The position numbers and the translations under genes are program-made. Below, one piece after another: positions 1-13,149 of a stretch of 64,000 nucleotides of DNA. Each line of letters starts with the position of its first letter. Within the stretch, counting starts at the first letter, position 1. This stretch comes from Mytilinidion resinicola (taxonomy: Eukaryota; Ascomycota; Dothideomycetes; Mytilinidiales; Mytilinidiaceae): contig NW_022985443.1 of the NCBI RefSeq assembly GCF_010093595.1, positions 1,704,993 to 1,768,992 on the forward strand, given 5' to 3'. Under the pieces are notes generated by a model that was given only the letters and a program-made list of their open reading frames with translations, made no database searches and was not told the origin of the DNA.

Positions 1-1284
1 CCCTAGGCGGCAGGCAGCTAGCTAGTATGTAGCTGCATCAAATATATTTGTTCGTGGTGGAGTAATTCGGAATATTTGGCCTCGGTAGCGTGGTTAGGTG
101 GGCCACTAGCTTGTGCGGGCCACTAACTTATGGATTACATTAGTTTCTATTTATTATTACTAATATTACTTTTAGTATTTTCCGTATAGTGCCCTTTTTA
201 TCTAAATATTACCTATACTAAAATTAATACTAAGTACTGTTACCGGACTATATTATTAGTTAGCTAGATAGTAGCTAGCAGGGGTCGCTTATATAGAAAA
301 TATAACACTTATCGCCTTAGCAGGTTTTAGTATATATAGCCTATATCTAGAACAGCCTTAAACGGAATATAGAGCTACTATCTATCTCCTAAGCTAGTAT
401 ATACTATACTATAAACTTATACTATATTTAGGAATACTTATTTTTAGTAATAGGCGGCTTCTACTAACCTAGAATTTTAACCTTAGCAGGGACTAGCTTT
501 AGAACCGTAATCTGAAAACTAGATTATAATACAACTCTATTCTCTGCGTATTCCGCTGCCTATATCCAGTATATAGAATTTACTTCTAGTTTTTATATTA
601 TATTGCAGAGGTTACGTGTATATAGCTAACGCCCGCTAATAATCTAGTATTTACAGCTATATCTTTAAAGCAGTTAATATAAATACTTACGCAGTTAAAG
701 TTAAAGCAAACTGTAAATAAAAATGCTTAGAAGCGATTAGAAACCCTTAATAATAAATTTTAAAAGTTATAGGAAGATTATAGTATAGATATATAGTTTA
801 TAGCATAATATAACAGCCGATTCTATACCTATACTACTATAGATAAGCCTTTTCTAGGTCTAGAATCCTTTATATATCTCCCTTCTTCTATTTTTTTTTA
901 TAGATAATTAACCTCTATATAAAAGGAATAATACTATCCCCTGCTAGTAAGGAAAACGGCGGCATTTTTCAACTAAATAGCTAATAGGCCAACGAAAGTT
1001 ATAACCCGACGCAGGCTAAAAAGGACTAAGTATATAATAGCAAAACATGCTCCTCCTATATTAAACGCTAAGCCTTAACCTGTTAACTTCTCGCTAATAA
1101 AGTATATAAACACGGCAGGCACTTATAGGAATAGGAATAGGTATTACTAGATTTAGTTTAAACCTAATATATAAATTTCCTGTAGTAAGCAACTAAAAAG
1201 CGTACTAGTACTAATATATTTCCTCTAATTCTATAAACTTATCCACTTTTAAGCTCTATATACCCTTTTCCTTACAAATGCTAT

Positions 1285-1600
1285 ATTTTTTTTTCCAGCC
1301 TTTCCCACCTATTTATCTCCGCGGTCTAATACTTTATTAATCCCTTTCTTAACGCTATTAATTTCGGTTTATAATAGCCTAATAATATCTCTTATATCTC
1401 CCTAATTCTTTTCTAGGTTATTAGCCCTATTATTAAACTTCCCTAGCTAAGCTATAATATAGCGATTAGCCTTTTTAAGGCTATTAACTTTCCCCTTAAA
1501 ACGGCTTAGTCTGCAGCTAAGTTAATTAGCTAAGGCACCTAGTTTTTTAATCGTCCCTAATAGAGTAAATTAGAGCTTAAAAAAATTTATTTAAAAGAAT
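1285..1600 (-). pseudogene. coiled-coil-like remnant of unknown origin
   Basis: Read on the minus strand, one frame carries about 90 residues with a heptad-like spacing of Leu/Ile/Val and many Lys/Asn/Asp (stretches such as GKVNSLKKANRYIIA and RAMNLEKN-like spacing). It is broken only by TAA/TAG where Gln or Trp codons would fit. This looks like a coiled-coil segment of a degraded element protein, possibly a gag-like or accessory product. A different minus-strand frame of the same area is also fairly open, so the assignment is weak. I do not recognise the family. Confidence 0.25.
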
Positions 1601-2869
1601 TACCTAGTTAACTATATAGAGATAATATGTTTATTTTATTAGCGCATAGTAAAAGCTTCCTAGCTTTTTCTTCCGTATTAGCCTTAATTCCCTCCTAATT
1701 ATTCCCGTGCTCTAGCGTATCCTGCTTATATTAGCAAACTATTAAATAGGTAGCAGGGAAGCAAGTATTACTTACCCGCCCGGCTATATTAACAACCTTA
1801 TTAGAACCTGTAGAGTTAATAGCAAGCGGTATACCCTAGCTCCTATTAGCAGGATTTTATAAAGGTTTAATATTTTAAATATACCTCTGTCCGGTATAAT
1901 ATAGTATCTTTAATTATAGTATTTAACTTACTTATTATTAAAAAGACTTTTTATATAGCTGCTAGTTTAGTATTTAGTAGAAAAAGGAAGAGTAGTATAC
2001 CTAATATAGGCTTAGTTAAAAGGTATAGAGGCCTTTTATATCTTGCTCTTTTTATCCCTTAATAGAAGAGCTAAAAGTAGGCTCTATTTTAACTACGCCT
2101 TAATTTACTAACTTAGAGGTGTTATAAATATACTATAGTATAGCTATAATAAAAGCCTAATCCCTTTCTACCTATACCCTATTACTATATTTCTAAAAAA
2201 GTATTTCTAAATAATAAGGACTAGTATTAGCCCTTTTTACTAAGCTACTTTAGAGTAGCTTTATAAGCCCGGTTATACACCTTAATATAGCTTTCTAGCT
2301 AGAGGTATTTACTGCCTATAGATCCCTTAAGCGCTAGCGTATATTAGGGACACTTTTTTACGCGATTTATAGGGCTAACTCCTAATTACAGCTATCTATA
2401 GTGCGTATTTATAACTTTCCTTTGCTAATATAAAGTTTAGGCGCTCCTAGGCATTTATATAAGCCTTTCTAGCTGCTGCTTAGGTATATAGTATTATAGT
2501 CTATTCCTAGTTTTATATAAATCGGACAGCAACGCACCTAAAAACGCGTATTAGTAACTACGCCTCTATACTACTAATTATATAGTATTTATACGAACCT
2601 CCTAGTAATAATACCGCCAGAGGCTAAGTATATTTAGAACAGCGTTCCGCCCCTAATAAGAAACGTAATCTAAGTAAGTAGTAATATCTTAGTTAATAAT
2701 TAATCCCGGTAACGTTAAAGTGCAGGTAATACTTATATTAAGGAGCGGCCTAAGCTACTAAAGCTAAAGCCCACCCTAAGTAGTAAAGTAACGGGTAATA
2801 CGCTAATAGTTTCGATAGCTACTTAGCTCTTTATTCGGTCTGCCTTGCGTATAGCTGTTTTTTCTAGCT

Positions 2870-3580
2870 GTTTTTAATTTTTATATATACGTTTAAAAGG
2901 ATATAGCAGTAATAGAGCTACTAGGCGTTGGTAAATTATAGGCTTAGGAGGCCAGAAACAGAGGTACTAGGGCGAAGGCTCGCGCCTTTATACCGGCGGT
3001 AAAACTATTATATAGCTAAAAGGTCTATATATATATTATAGACTATATTACTAATTATAAAAAAGGTAATAGAATTCCTTTTTATATAAGTTAATAATTA
3101 GCTTAAAGGGCTAGAAAAAAGGAGTAATAAAACTTAGTGCCTTATTCTGCCTTTTTTTACTATTATACTAACTCTATTAAAAAGTAATCCTTATATACTT
3201 ACTTACGCCAGAAGGTAGCAGTAATAAAGCTAGATATTAGGCACCTATAAGTAGCTAAGTTAGAAATAGGCTCTTAAAAAAATAAGGTAACTAAAACAGG
3301 CTCCGCTGCTATACTAACTCCTTTTAATAGTAACTTTTATACGTAATTTCTAACAGAAGTGGCAGTAATAAAGTTATATATTAGGCGCTGTTAAATAGCT
3401 TAGAAGTAATACTGCTAATAATAGAAGATAAGGCTTTATATTCCTATACTATAATAACTACTTTAAGAATTATTTATACGTATACTATTAACTAGTTAGG
3501 AATAGGCGTTGTTTAATATAAGGGAAATAGCAGTAATATAGCCCTTATAATATTTAGCTTAGAATACTAAAAGCTGGAAC
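2870..3580. repeat. degenerate tandem repeats, about 146-bp period
   Basis: Diverged copies of a block containing 'agcagtaataaagct' followed by 'tattaggc' are visible near 2907, 3216, 3362 and 3528. The upstream portion ('tatactaactc' then 'agtaa' then 'tttatacg') also repeats about 146 bp apart at about 3166 and 3312. Spacing is irregular (about 311, 146 and 166 bp), so this is a decayed array and not a clean satellite. It directly abuts the Gypsy element starting at 3706. Confidence 0.4.
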
Positions 3581-3705
3581 AGGTGTTAAGGTTAAACTAT
3601 AGCTTATAGTTTTTAGCGCGAATAATATTTTACTATACAGGCTTTATATTTATTACTGCAGTAAATCTACTAAGGGCAAGGCTTCCGCTAATAGCAGCTT
3701 ATAAT

Positions 3706-4115
3706 TATTACGATAGCGCTACACGCAAGAGGTCGAGGGCTTAAAAAGAAGCGTTAATTAGGTGCTATATATAATGCTATATAGAGAATTAAGACGTTGT
3801 GTAAGGAATAGGAAGACGGGAGACAGGCCACCGGATATAAGGGCGTGGCCGAGCGCGTGGCGTACGGCCTCTATGCCGTTTCGGCGCGTGGCACGCGTGT
3901 ATGTAAGGTTCTTACCAGATTAGGTAATAGGAAAAGGGGGCAACCGGTAGGTGGCTGGAGCGGGACAGGATAGGAAGCGGAAGCAAGACAGGAGCGGAGC
4001 AGGGCAGGTAGGGCAGGAGGCCGGCTAGCAGTAGTAGGCCGGTGCAGATTGCTGGAGTTATAGCAATCTGCGGCAGAATTTTAGTAGGTAGGGTATTGCG
4101 GTTAATACTGTAATA
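3706..4115 (-). repeat. LTR of G1 (3' LTR relative to the element)
   Basis: This 410-bp repeat matches 9267-9676 and, inverted, 32263-32672 and 37823-38232. The GC-rich core (about 3790-4090) is much less mutated than the element interior. Differences among the copies are largely C/T and G/A. Confidence 0.9.
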
Positions 4116-4229
4116 GTACCCCCCTTCTAAACCTAAGTTTTTTAGTAAGTAGAAGGCGCTATTTATAATATATACAGCTATTTATTAGAAGTAGGGCCGT
4201 AAATTAAATCTTAATTAAGGTTTTAGGGT

Positions 4230-7200
4230 CTAGCAGGACAGGGCTTATTAAACGCAGGATTATAAGCTTTAGAGTAGCAGTAATAATAATTAGCTATAGT
4301 AGTAGTGTTTTTTAGGTTATTAATAGGTTGCCAGGATAGGTTGTTATATCTAGTTTATTAGACTAAGTACTTATATTACTTTTAGCGCTAGTTTAGGCGT
4401 ATACCTTTAATATAGTTAATATACTATTTAGTCTCTTTTTTAACTTAAATAGGTTTAAGTAGGGGTAACTTCTAGCTAGGCAGGTAGTTAGCTTATAGAG
4501 CGGTAGAATAGAGTAATAAAATATAGAAGACAGGATATATCTTTATAAATTTAGGTAGGCCTAGTTAATAGGCGTACAGAGAAATAATCTATATAATTAG
4601 GAACTTCCCTAGGTTCTTCTAATTAAGCTTTTTAGTAGGTTAATTTATACAGATATTCTATATATTTAACTAGACTTTATTACCTACTTTATAGGCCGGT
4701 GCGCCTATATATTTTCGGTTAGTGTATTTTTCTTATATTACTTAGGCCTAAGTTATTTTTTTATAGATAAACTGCTTAATATCTAATATTTTATTAACTA
4801 TCTAATTAGCTTTAAGTGCTTGCAGTGCTTAATAGGCAGGGCGCGGAGTTTCTAATAGCGGTTTAAAGCCTATTCTTAGGTATTATCCTAAGATAGCAAT
4901 AAATAGTATTACTATTATTAATTTAGATTAGGTATTGTTTACTTTAAACTAAGTAGACAGCAGCTAGGTAACCTAGTTATCTTGCTTATAGTTTATATAG
5001 GCGCGGAGGACTTATTCTAGTATTAAATTAGCCTTCTCTATTTAGCTATTAGTTTCCGGGTAGAAGGCCGATAATAATTAGGCTTTAATATATAGTTGCT
5101 TATAGAGTTTATCCTAAAATATAGAAATAAACTATAATCCTTAATCGGATATATATATATTAGGCAATTTATAATATACCTAAATATATTAGTAGAATAG
5201 GTTAGCTGTAGCTTTAGCTATAATTATTCTATAGGGAATTATATATTAGTACTTACTTAGGCGGTTTACTACAACTATAATATTAGTGCAGCCTTTGGAT
5301 TTAGGTAGTTTAATAATAAAGTTAATAGAAATATCTCGCCAGTAATACTGCGGGACGGGCAGGGGTTTTAGGAAGCTATTATACTTCTCTTTTAAAGCCT
5401 TTATATAGTAATAGGTATAACAGTATACTATAAATTAGCGGATTATTTTAAATATATACAGCTAGTAGTATTTTTTTTTAGAAGATTTCTAGAATCTTTC
5501 TATATTTAGAGTGGCCGCTAACAGGGGAATTATATATATAACAAAGCAGTTTAATCTTTAGTTTATTATTATTAGGAATTACTATTTAGTTGCGGAAGTA
5601 GAGCTTGCTATTTTGCTCTTTATATTTGCTTAGGGTAATTTTCTTAAAGCGGCGTACTTCGGAGCATAACATCTCCAGGACTTCCTAGATAAACTTATTA
5701 TTTAGGTATTTATCCTTAATAATTTCCTAAATTATTTAGTTAGTTTCTGTTAGATTTAACTGTATAAACAGGTTAGGATAGAGCAGTGTTTAATTTCGGG
5801 CTGCTTAAGCTTCTTTTTACGCAGGCGCATTTTATATATAACGCGTTAAGGCGTTAGGCTTTTTACTATACTTACTAGGTCGGTAGGTAATTAAGAAGTT
5901 AAATTAGGACAGGTATTTAGACTAATAAGCCTGTTAGTAGCTTAACTGCTTTATAGTTATAAAGTACTGCAGGTTTTTATAGTTACTAAAAACCTAAATT
6001 AGAAATACTGCACCTTCTAGTTTAGGCCGCCACTGTTTAAAGCATTAGATAATTACTAGGAGTTCCTTATTATAGATCTTATAGTTATATTTAGCAGGAC
6101 TTAATTATTTTAAAAAGTAGGCTACAGGTTAGAGTATTCCTTATTTATCTATTTATAAGAGTACTCCAGCGTTTATATAGTTAGATAAATCGGCCTTAAT
6201 AATAATTAGCAGTTTAGGGTTAAAATAACAGAGGATTAGGGCGGTGGTAAATACTGTTTTAAGTTATTTAAATACCGCACAGTAGGACTTATTAAACCGG
6301 AACGGAACATCCTTCTTTATAAGTATAATTAGGGGAGCGGCCAGGCTAGAGAAATTGTTAATAAATTATTAGTAGAAGTTTGCAAATCTAATAAAGGCTT
6401 ATACGTCCTTAATATTATAGGGGACTTTCTAGTTATAGATATTCTTAATTTTATTTAGGTTTATACTAATTCCGCCGGTTAATATTATATACCCTAGGTA
6501 GGTAACCTTATTCTAATAGAATTTATACTTATTAATATCTAGTTATAGGCCGGCAGCTTCTATTACTTCTAGGACTAGCTTTATATAACGCTGGTAGTCT
6601 TTAAAGTTTTTGCTATATATTAGAATATTATTAATATATATAGTATAGAATATATCTAGGTACAGGCGGAGCATATTATTTATATAGTATTGGAATATAC
6701 TAGGAGCGTTAGCTAATCTAAATAGTATTACCAGGTATTTAAACAGGCCGTATCGCGTCCGGAAAGTAGTTAGCTATTTATCTCCTTTCGCGATTTATAA
6801 GCAATTAAATACGGAGATAATATTAAGCTTTATATAGTATTTTACCTTACTTAATTATACTAGGGTCTTCTAAATTAAGGGGATTAGGTATTGGTTCTTA
6901 ACGGTTACAGTATTTAGCGCGCGGTAGTTAATACAGAATTATAGGCCTTCTCCGGGCTTTTTAATAAAGATAACTAGAGAGGCAACAGGTAATAAACTAG
7001 TATAAATAAATCCTTTTACAAGGTTGTTGTTAAGGTACTTCCTTAGCACCTTTAATTTATTTTATAATATTCTGTATAACAGGCTAAATCTATACAGTTT
7101 ACTGTCTTTAAGTATAATCTTATAATTATATATTTAGTGTTTAGGTAACTTATTAGCTTCCTATTAGGAAAAGGTCTTTAGTAAATAGTAATATTATACT

Positions 7201-9250
7201 AGAACTTTTATAGCTAGGTTAGTTCGGGTTTTTAGAGCTAAGGCCTTATTAATATTAGCAATAGTAATAGCAAAGATTTTATAATTAGGTTGTCGGGCTA
7301 ATTAGGTTATAGACGCCGCGTTTAGTATATAGATATTTATCCGGGTATTAGGTTTAAATTTAGAATTAGATTTAGTTTTAGGTTTAGTTTCTAGCTTAGG
7401 TTTAGAGTTAGGTATATTTATCTAGCGTACTATTTTAGGAAGCTAGTAATTATATTAGTGTTATATAGACAGGCTTAATTGCTGTAAGCAAGAGTATTAG
7501 GTTAGAGGTATCGGGCACTGCTTAATAAGGGGCGCTTTAGGAAGCTATTCTATATAAGTTCTTATTATAGAGGTTTAGAAGTTGCGCAGATATTACGCCT
7601 AGTATTAGGATAATTAAAACAATAGTTATTAGTTATTATAGTTAAATCTAATATAGTACTTATACAGCCAGGGCTATTTTAGTAGCAGCTTATATTTACC
7701 AAGTTTTAGTATATAGAAACGGATCTATTCTATATAGTTTAGATAGCGGAGGGTTACTTGCGCAGAATATATAATCTGTTCTTCTTTAAGCGTTTTTCTA
7801 TTAAATCTAGTTAGGCGTAAAATATAAAGGAGCGGGTTAAGGCGGAGGTTCTATACGCGCGCCAGATTCCTATAAATATAACCTATACCTATAGCTCTAC
7901 TATTAATTAGAGCTACAGCATCTATATAGGTAGGGCCTTATTATATAGAAATAGGGATAAAAATCTATTATTTCCAGGAGTTAGGTTTAGGTTCTTTAAA
8001 TAGGTTTATAGAAATCCGGGGTTAGAATAGTTCCGGGGGGTAACTTAGCCCTAGAACGGGGCTTTTAATAACTTTTTTATATAGAATAAGCGGCTACCTC
8101 TAGATTAATTAGAGCTAAAGAATAAAGCAGTAGATATAGAGGAACAGCGGGCAGATAAAAATTAGGTGGAATTAGTTAATTATATATATATGCGCGGTTG
8201 GGGGCTTAGAGGCTTATCTACGCTAGATAATTAGACTTAGGGTAAAAGAATAAAGTAATTACAGGAGATATAGCTATGCTTTCCGTATTTAAAGCAGAGG
8301 CCCTTTTAATAATATTTATCTTATTTAGCTAAGCCGGCTGGAGTATATTTAGATATATTAATTTCTATTATATCTAGGTCCTTTTATAACGGAGGGGAAT
8401 ATTAAAAGGATTAGCCGGGCAGGAATTATAGATTATTATTATACTTTATAATTAAGTTAGCATAGTTATTTAGATTATCCGGGGTAGTAGCGCTAACTAT
8501 TATATAGTAGAGTTTATTAGAGAAGGAGTATTAGAGCTAAGTTATTAGGCTAGCTTTATTTAGATCTATATTAGCAGTAAGTTATTAAAATTTAGCAAAG
8601 TATAATATAAAGGCATACCTTCCTTACTTTAGTATATAGAGTTAATTTAAGGATATAAGTTTCTAGTTTAGATTACTATATATAGCCTGCAGGAATTAGA
8701 TAAGTTAATTAATAGTATAGATATTTTAGTCTATTAAGGGGTTAATAAGCGTTAACAGGTTAGATTCTAATTAAAAGTAAGCGTATAGCAGGCGAGCATA
8801 TTTAGTTAGGTATTAATTAGTATTTCCTTCCAGTTTATACTGTAGTTATCGGATAAAAATTAAAAGTTTTTTTTAACTTCTTTTAAATATTAGAGGGTTA
8901 ATTAGATATTTAGTTTTTAGGGTTAGCAGGGCGGCGGCTGTTAGAAAAAAGTCTATTAAAGTTAGCAGAGTAACTTTAATAGTTAGGGTCTATATATAGT
9001 TTATATTATTAGCAGGTATTAAGCTATTATTTAATTTATAAACAGGAGGCCCTATAAATTATTAGTTAGGCGCTAGTAGTAAAGTAGGGGTAGATTTAGA
9101 CTAAATTACGGCTACTTCCTCCTGCAGAGCAGCAATTTCCTATTTCTAGGCGGATAGAACTTCTATTATAGCAGCCTGCTATTCCTTTATAGAGCTAATA
9201 AGCTTTAGAAGTATTATAGTTAGGTTAGTAGAGGTGTTTATAGTAGTAAA
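4230..9250 (-). pseudogene. dead gag-pol of chromovirus G1
   Basis: By reading the minus strand and by mirroring the better-followed copy at 32-38 kb, the order from the 5' end is gag (about 9250-8240), reverse transcriptase (about 7080-6380), RNase H, integrase (about 5590-4740) and a C-terminal chromodomain (about 4490-4240). The RT active-site box is near 6640, where the two catalytic aspartates read as Asn-Asn, the expected RIP outcome of GAY to AAY. Stops are nearly all TAA/TAG at former Gln or Trp codons. No product can be made from this copy. Domain limits are approximate. Confidence 0.75.
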
Positions 9251-9266
9251 AGTAGATATAATATAA

Positions 9267-9676
9267 TATTATAATAGCGCTACACGTAAAAGGTTAAGGG
9301 CTTAAAGAAGAGCGTTAATTAGGTGCTATATATAATACTATATAGAGAATTAAGATATTATATAAGGGATAGGAAAACGGGAGACGGGCCACCGGATATA
9401 AGGGCGTGGCCGAGCGCGTGGCGTACAGCCTCTATGCCGTTTCGGCGCGTAGCACGCGTGTACGCGAGGTCCTTACCAGATTAGGTGATAGGAAAAGGGG
9501 GCAGCCGGTAGGTGGCTGGAGCGGGACAGGATAGGAAGCGGAAGCAAAACGGGAGCAGAGCAGAGCAGGCAGAGCAGGAGGCCGGCCAACAGTAGTAGGC
9601 CGGTGCAGATTGCTGGAGTTGTAGCAATCTGCGGCAGAATTTCGGTAGGTAGAGTGTTGCGGTTAATACCGTGATA
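9267..9676 (-). repeat. LTR of G1 (5' LTR relative to the element)
   Basis: This 410-bp LTR is the partner of 3706-4115. It starts at the outer edge with TATCAC where the sister family shows TGTTAT, so the canonical TG end has probably been mutated to TA. The target duplication ATAAT follows at 9677-9681. Confidence 0.9.
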
Positions 9677-9929
9677 ATAATAAAAATAGAAGCTCTTGCA
9701 GTACTTAAAGCATAGTTAGCCCGCCTAAAGTCTAACTTCTAAGTAATTTTTTATTCCTTTTCTATATCTATAAGTATACTATAGCCTTCCGGCCTTACTT
9801 TTCTTTTTATACGCTAGTCTACTATACTATATCTATAATAGTTATAATAAAAACTTAGTCCGCCTTTTTTTTAAATTAAGTATTTAATAAAAGCGGTTAC
9901 TAAAGTCCTGTTCCCCTTTTATTACTACT

Positions 9930-11180
9930 ACCTTAAAACGGGCCTATAAATAGCAGTCTATTTTTATCCGCCGATTTAGTAGAGCAGCTAGTAGAAAAGC
10001 TTACTAAGCTACTAGCTTAGTTCCTAGAGCCGATAACTAGTAGTAGTAACTCCGGAGGAAGCCTTAATATACTACTAGCCGAGCAGCTAGTTAAAAAATT
10101 AGCTAAAAAGCTAGCCGAAGATCTAGTCGAAGATTTAGTAGAGCGACTAGCCCAGCCGTTAGCTTACTACCCTAAGCTGCCGTTAGATAATAGCAACTAT
10201 AAAATATATTATTACGCACTTCTAAATAAACAGCATTTCTAGGAGCTAGCTAAGCTAGCAGAGCTGTTAGCTAAGTAACTAGCTAAGCTAGTAATAAATA
10301 ATAGTAACTATAAAGAACACCTTAACCCTCTATTATCTAGTAATAATACTATTACCCTAGCTTTTAGAGAAGCTTTTAATAGCTAGTTTTACCTACTAGC
10401 GTAAGCTAATATAAGTAAGTAAAGGGTAAAGAAGAATACTATTACTATAGCTCTTAGAGGTTTCTCTACTAGCTAACTTCCCCTAGTAAAACCCTTAAAA
10501 AAAAGAAAGGTAAAGAAGAGGTGTTATAGTATTTAGGAGATTTTATACTTAGGTAAAAAAGCTATAAATCTACACGCTAAGAAAGCGGTTACCTTAGCTC
10601 TAGAGGGTTCCTCTACTAGCCTATATTACCCGGCGCAAAATCCGAAGCAGAAAATAGGGCACGAAGTTTTAGCGATATTATTAGATAAAGAAGCCTTAGA
10701 TACTTTGGATAAAGAAACCTTAGGAACTAACCACCTTAATAAAAAGGATATTATTACTCTAGCTTTTAGAAATTCTTCTACTTAATAACTTTACCTAGTT
10801 ATAAACCTAAAAAAGAAAAAGGTAATAGAGATAGTATATAATTCTTGCAAAGTTTCTTCGGATAGAGAAGTTATAGACACTAACCACCTTAATAGCTTGC
10901 GCGCTAACCTTTTGCGCAAATTTAAATTTTAGAAGCATAATTAAGAGGCAGAGACCTTTAGGAAATTAAAGACTAATAAAGCTAAAACTATCTAATCCCC
11001 TAGTAGCTTAAAGGGTAAGCCTAATCTATATTCTAAAAAAAAACGGGTTAATCTAATATATACTAGGGCCGTATACTATAAAAACCTTATTAATACCTAC
11101 GCCACCCGAGGCGGCTACGGGTTTAAACCGGCGGCAGTCCTGCCGAGAATAAAAGGAATTAGAGGCCTTCGGACGTATTA
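9930..11180 (+). pseudogene. unidentified RIP-degraded reading frame with internal repeats
   Basis: A single plus-strand frame can be followed for about 400 codons. It is interrupted only by TAA/TAG at positions where Gln or Trp codons would fit, so this was a real gene before RIP. The first part is rich in Leu-Ala-Lys/Glu repeats (LVEQLVEKL, LAEQLVKKLAKKLAE, then NSNYK twice). The middle holds at least four copies of a motif of the type ITLAFR-x-SST-S with a basic tail such as NPKKKKV, near 10351, 10441, 10589 and 10755. The end reads YATRGGYGFKPAAVLPRI. I recognise no domain. It could be a transposon-encoded protein or a captured host gene. It lies between Gypsy G1 and Copia E3 with no visible element ends. 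Confidence 0.5.
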
Positions 11181-12883
11181 ATTAGGCTAAGTATATAAGA
11201 AATAAAAATAAGAAGTTAGGGGATAAAATAATAGTTAAGTAGATAAAATTATAGAGTCTAAAGTTAAACCTCTTTAATAAAATAATAGTATATTACTTTG
11301 CTAAGCCGGTACAGCACTTTAAGGAAATATTAATAAAGGAGTTTAATTAGTTATCTAAAAAAGGGAGGGTACTATATAGAGTAGGTTAAATACTATTAAA
11401 AAGTTAGGAGCCTATTAAGCTATATATATTCCTTTAGAATAAAAACACTAATATAAACACGGCTACTCTATTTATAAGTATTTTAAAGGGGATAGCTAAG
11501 TAATAAAACTATTTTTAGATAAAAAGGCTTATAAAGTAAGTATAAGACTAATTTATTATAATATTTTTTAAATAAATTTTACTTTACTGCCTTAGTTTAT
11601 TATAACTATATACTTATAATAATAAGTTAGGGGTTTAAGGCTTAGCGTTTAGTATAGAGCTATAGCAGCCAAAATAGGCCCTATAGTGCTGGCAAATTGT
11701 TAGTAAAGTAGTAACACCAGCGTCTAAAAAAGCCACGGGAGCTAAAATAACGCTATTAAAAACGTGGCGGTATTTAGATATTATTATACGGAGCTGCAGA
11801 TAATTATAACGCGGACTAGTCGATTATAGGTGCTAAGCTGCGTATTTTAGGTTAACCTAGCTACTATATTACCGCGGCTAGATATAGGCGGTTAGAATAT
11901 TACTGCAGAGACGAATTTTACAACTAATATTAGGTACTTTATAGTTTTATCTAGTAATAATATAGGTTATCCTCTAAAGGTAAAGTATTATTTAACTTTT
12001 ATAGCAATTTTGCTAACTTTTTACAGTTATCGCAAACTAATATCGGCCACCGCCTTACTTTATTAGTTAGCTAAACGGCAGCTAGCAGGGATTATTTATA
12101 GTTGAAAATTAGCCTAAGTTAGTTTAATATACCACCGTGCTTATATAAGCTCCGGTTTAAGGCTTAGCGTCTAACGCAGCATATTACGCTATTACGTGTC
12201 TAATCTTTTTTAGCCTATATTAGCGGATAACTTGCGTATAAGCGCCGACGTCCTAAGCAGACTAGTTAAAGTATATACTATATCTACTTAGCTATAGGTT
12301 AATAAACGCCTAATTAAGTGCGGAGCACTTCCCTAACGCTAGCGTATTAGAATCGCTGGCGTAACTACAGTGCTAGCGGAACGAGAACGCCAGCGTAAGT
12401 TAGTAGCTAGAGCTAGAGTAGGGCCCGTTTTCGGGCCACTTCTATTCCGAGCACGGATAGGCTATAACCTAGAAGTAGTCCTAAAACGGGGCTTTTCTAT
12501 AGTTACGTTTTTAAAACGGCTATAATTTTAAAATAGGCATAGCCTTAAAACGGTGGTATTTTAAGATAAAAACGTTTTCTAGGCAGTAATACTGCTAAAA
12601 CTAAGCTGTCTTAAAACGGTTATATTCTTAAAATAGATATACTTATAAAACTAGGATAATTATACTCTTAAGGAAGTTGTCTATACTATTTACTTTTAAA
12701 TATTCTAAGCGTGTAATAAAGGGATTAGACTTAAGTGGACTAGAGCGGGCCTCCGGAGTTTATACGAGATGCGTACTATTCTAAAGTTAGCGCCGCGGGG
12801 ATTAGTATAAATTCGGCAGAATTATAGCTAAGTTAGTATAAAATGCGTACTATTATAAAGCTATTAAATTATGTCGGTAATAG
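11181..12883. other. RIP-degraded DNA with a short hairpin repeat and CTTAAAACGG motifs
   Basis: I see no gene here. Between about 12480 and 12680 the motif TTAAAACGG recurs several times at irregular spacing together with TAAAATAG-type variants, suggesting a decayed simple array. At 12337-12361 there is a 25-bp imperfect palindrome (CGCTAGCG, 9-base loop, CGCTGGCG) that recurs at 25523-25547 and 25584-25608. The last five bases (AATAG, 12879-12883) are the target duplication of Copia E3. Confidence 0.5.
12337..12361. repeat. 25-bp hairpin repeat, copy 1
   Basis: Two 8-bp arms of the CGCTGGCG/CGCCAGCG type surround a 9-base AT-rich centre. Here both arms are imperfect because of single changes. 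Two further copies lie at 25.5-25.6 kb. Confidence 0.55.
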
Positions 12884-13014
12884 TATTAAGTAAGTAATTA
12901 TATCTTTATTTTTCATTTTTTATTTAGCTATAAATAGGCGGGGTGCCTTATATATATATCTATTCTCACCCCTTATTATATCGTTTTAGCCACTATTAAC
13001 CGTAATATTTAACA
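12884..13014 (-). repeat. LTR of Copia E3, left copy
   Basis: This 131-bp LTR matches 18825-18955 and, inverted, the E4 LTRs. Its outer end reads TATTAAG where the partner reads TGTTAAG, a G to A type loss of the canonical TG terminus. Confidence 0.88.
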
Positions 13015-13149
13015 CTTCTACTTAATAGCTATCTTTACTAGGAAAAGTGCTAGCGATAATTTATTACGGCTCTAATAAACCCTATTAAAACCTTTAAAAA
13101 CCTTAAAGATAAAAAGAGAAGGAAAAGGTGCCTATATTCTGCCTCTGCT

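Larger units (their letters stand above)
1..3705. other. AT-rich RIP-degraded intergenic DNA, no intact gene
   Basis: I see no gene with an intact frame here. The DNA is rich in TpA, poor in CpA/TpG, and all six frames are cut by TAA/TAG, as expected of RIP-mutated repeats. Three things can be made out: a minus-strand coiled-coil-like remnant near 1.3-1.6 kb, a 51-bp segment at 2424-2474 that recurs at 25441-25491, and degenerate repeats of about 146 bp at 2.87-3.58 kb. The first 150 bases are less mutated and may belong to an element cut by the window edge. I could not assign this stretch to a transposon family. Confidence 0.6.
3706..9676 (-). mobile_element. Ty3/Gypsy chromovirus G1, RIP-degraded, full length
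   Basis: This complete LTR retrotransposon of 5971 bp lies on the minus strand. Two 410-bp LTRs bound it (3706-4115 and 9267-9676), and the 5-bp target duplication ATAAT is intact at 3701-3705 and 9677-9681. It is the same family as the plus-strand copy at 32263-38232, which differs in length by one base. Next to the downstream LTR the strand reads as a C-rich run on plus at about 4116-4123, the complement of the polypurine tract. The interior is heavily RIP-mutated and non-coding; the LTR cores keep many CA/TG dinucleotides. Intact target duplications mean the insertion has not recombined. Confidence 0.9.
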
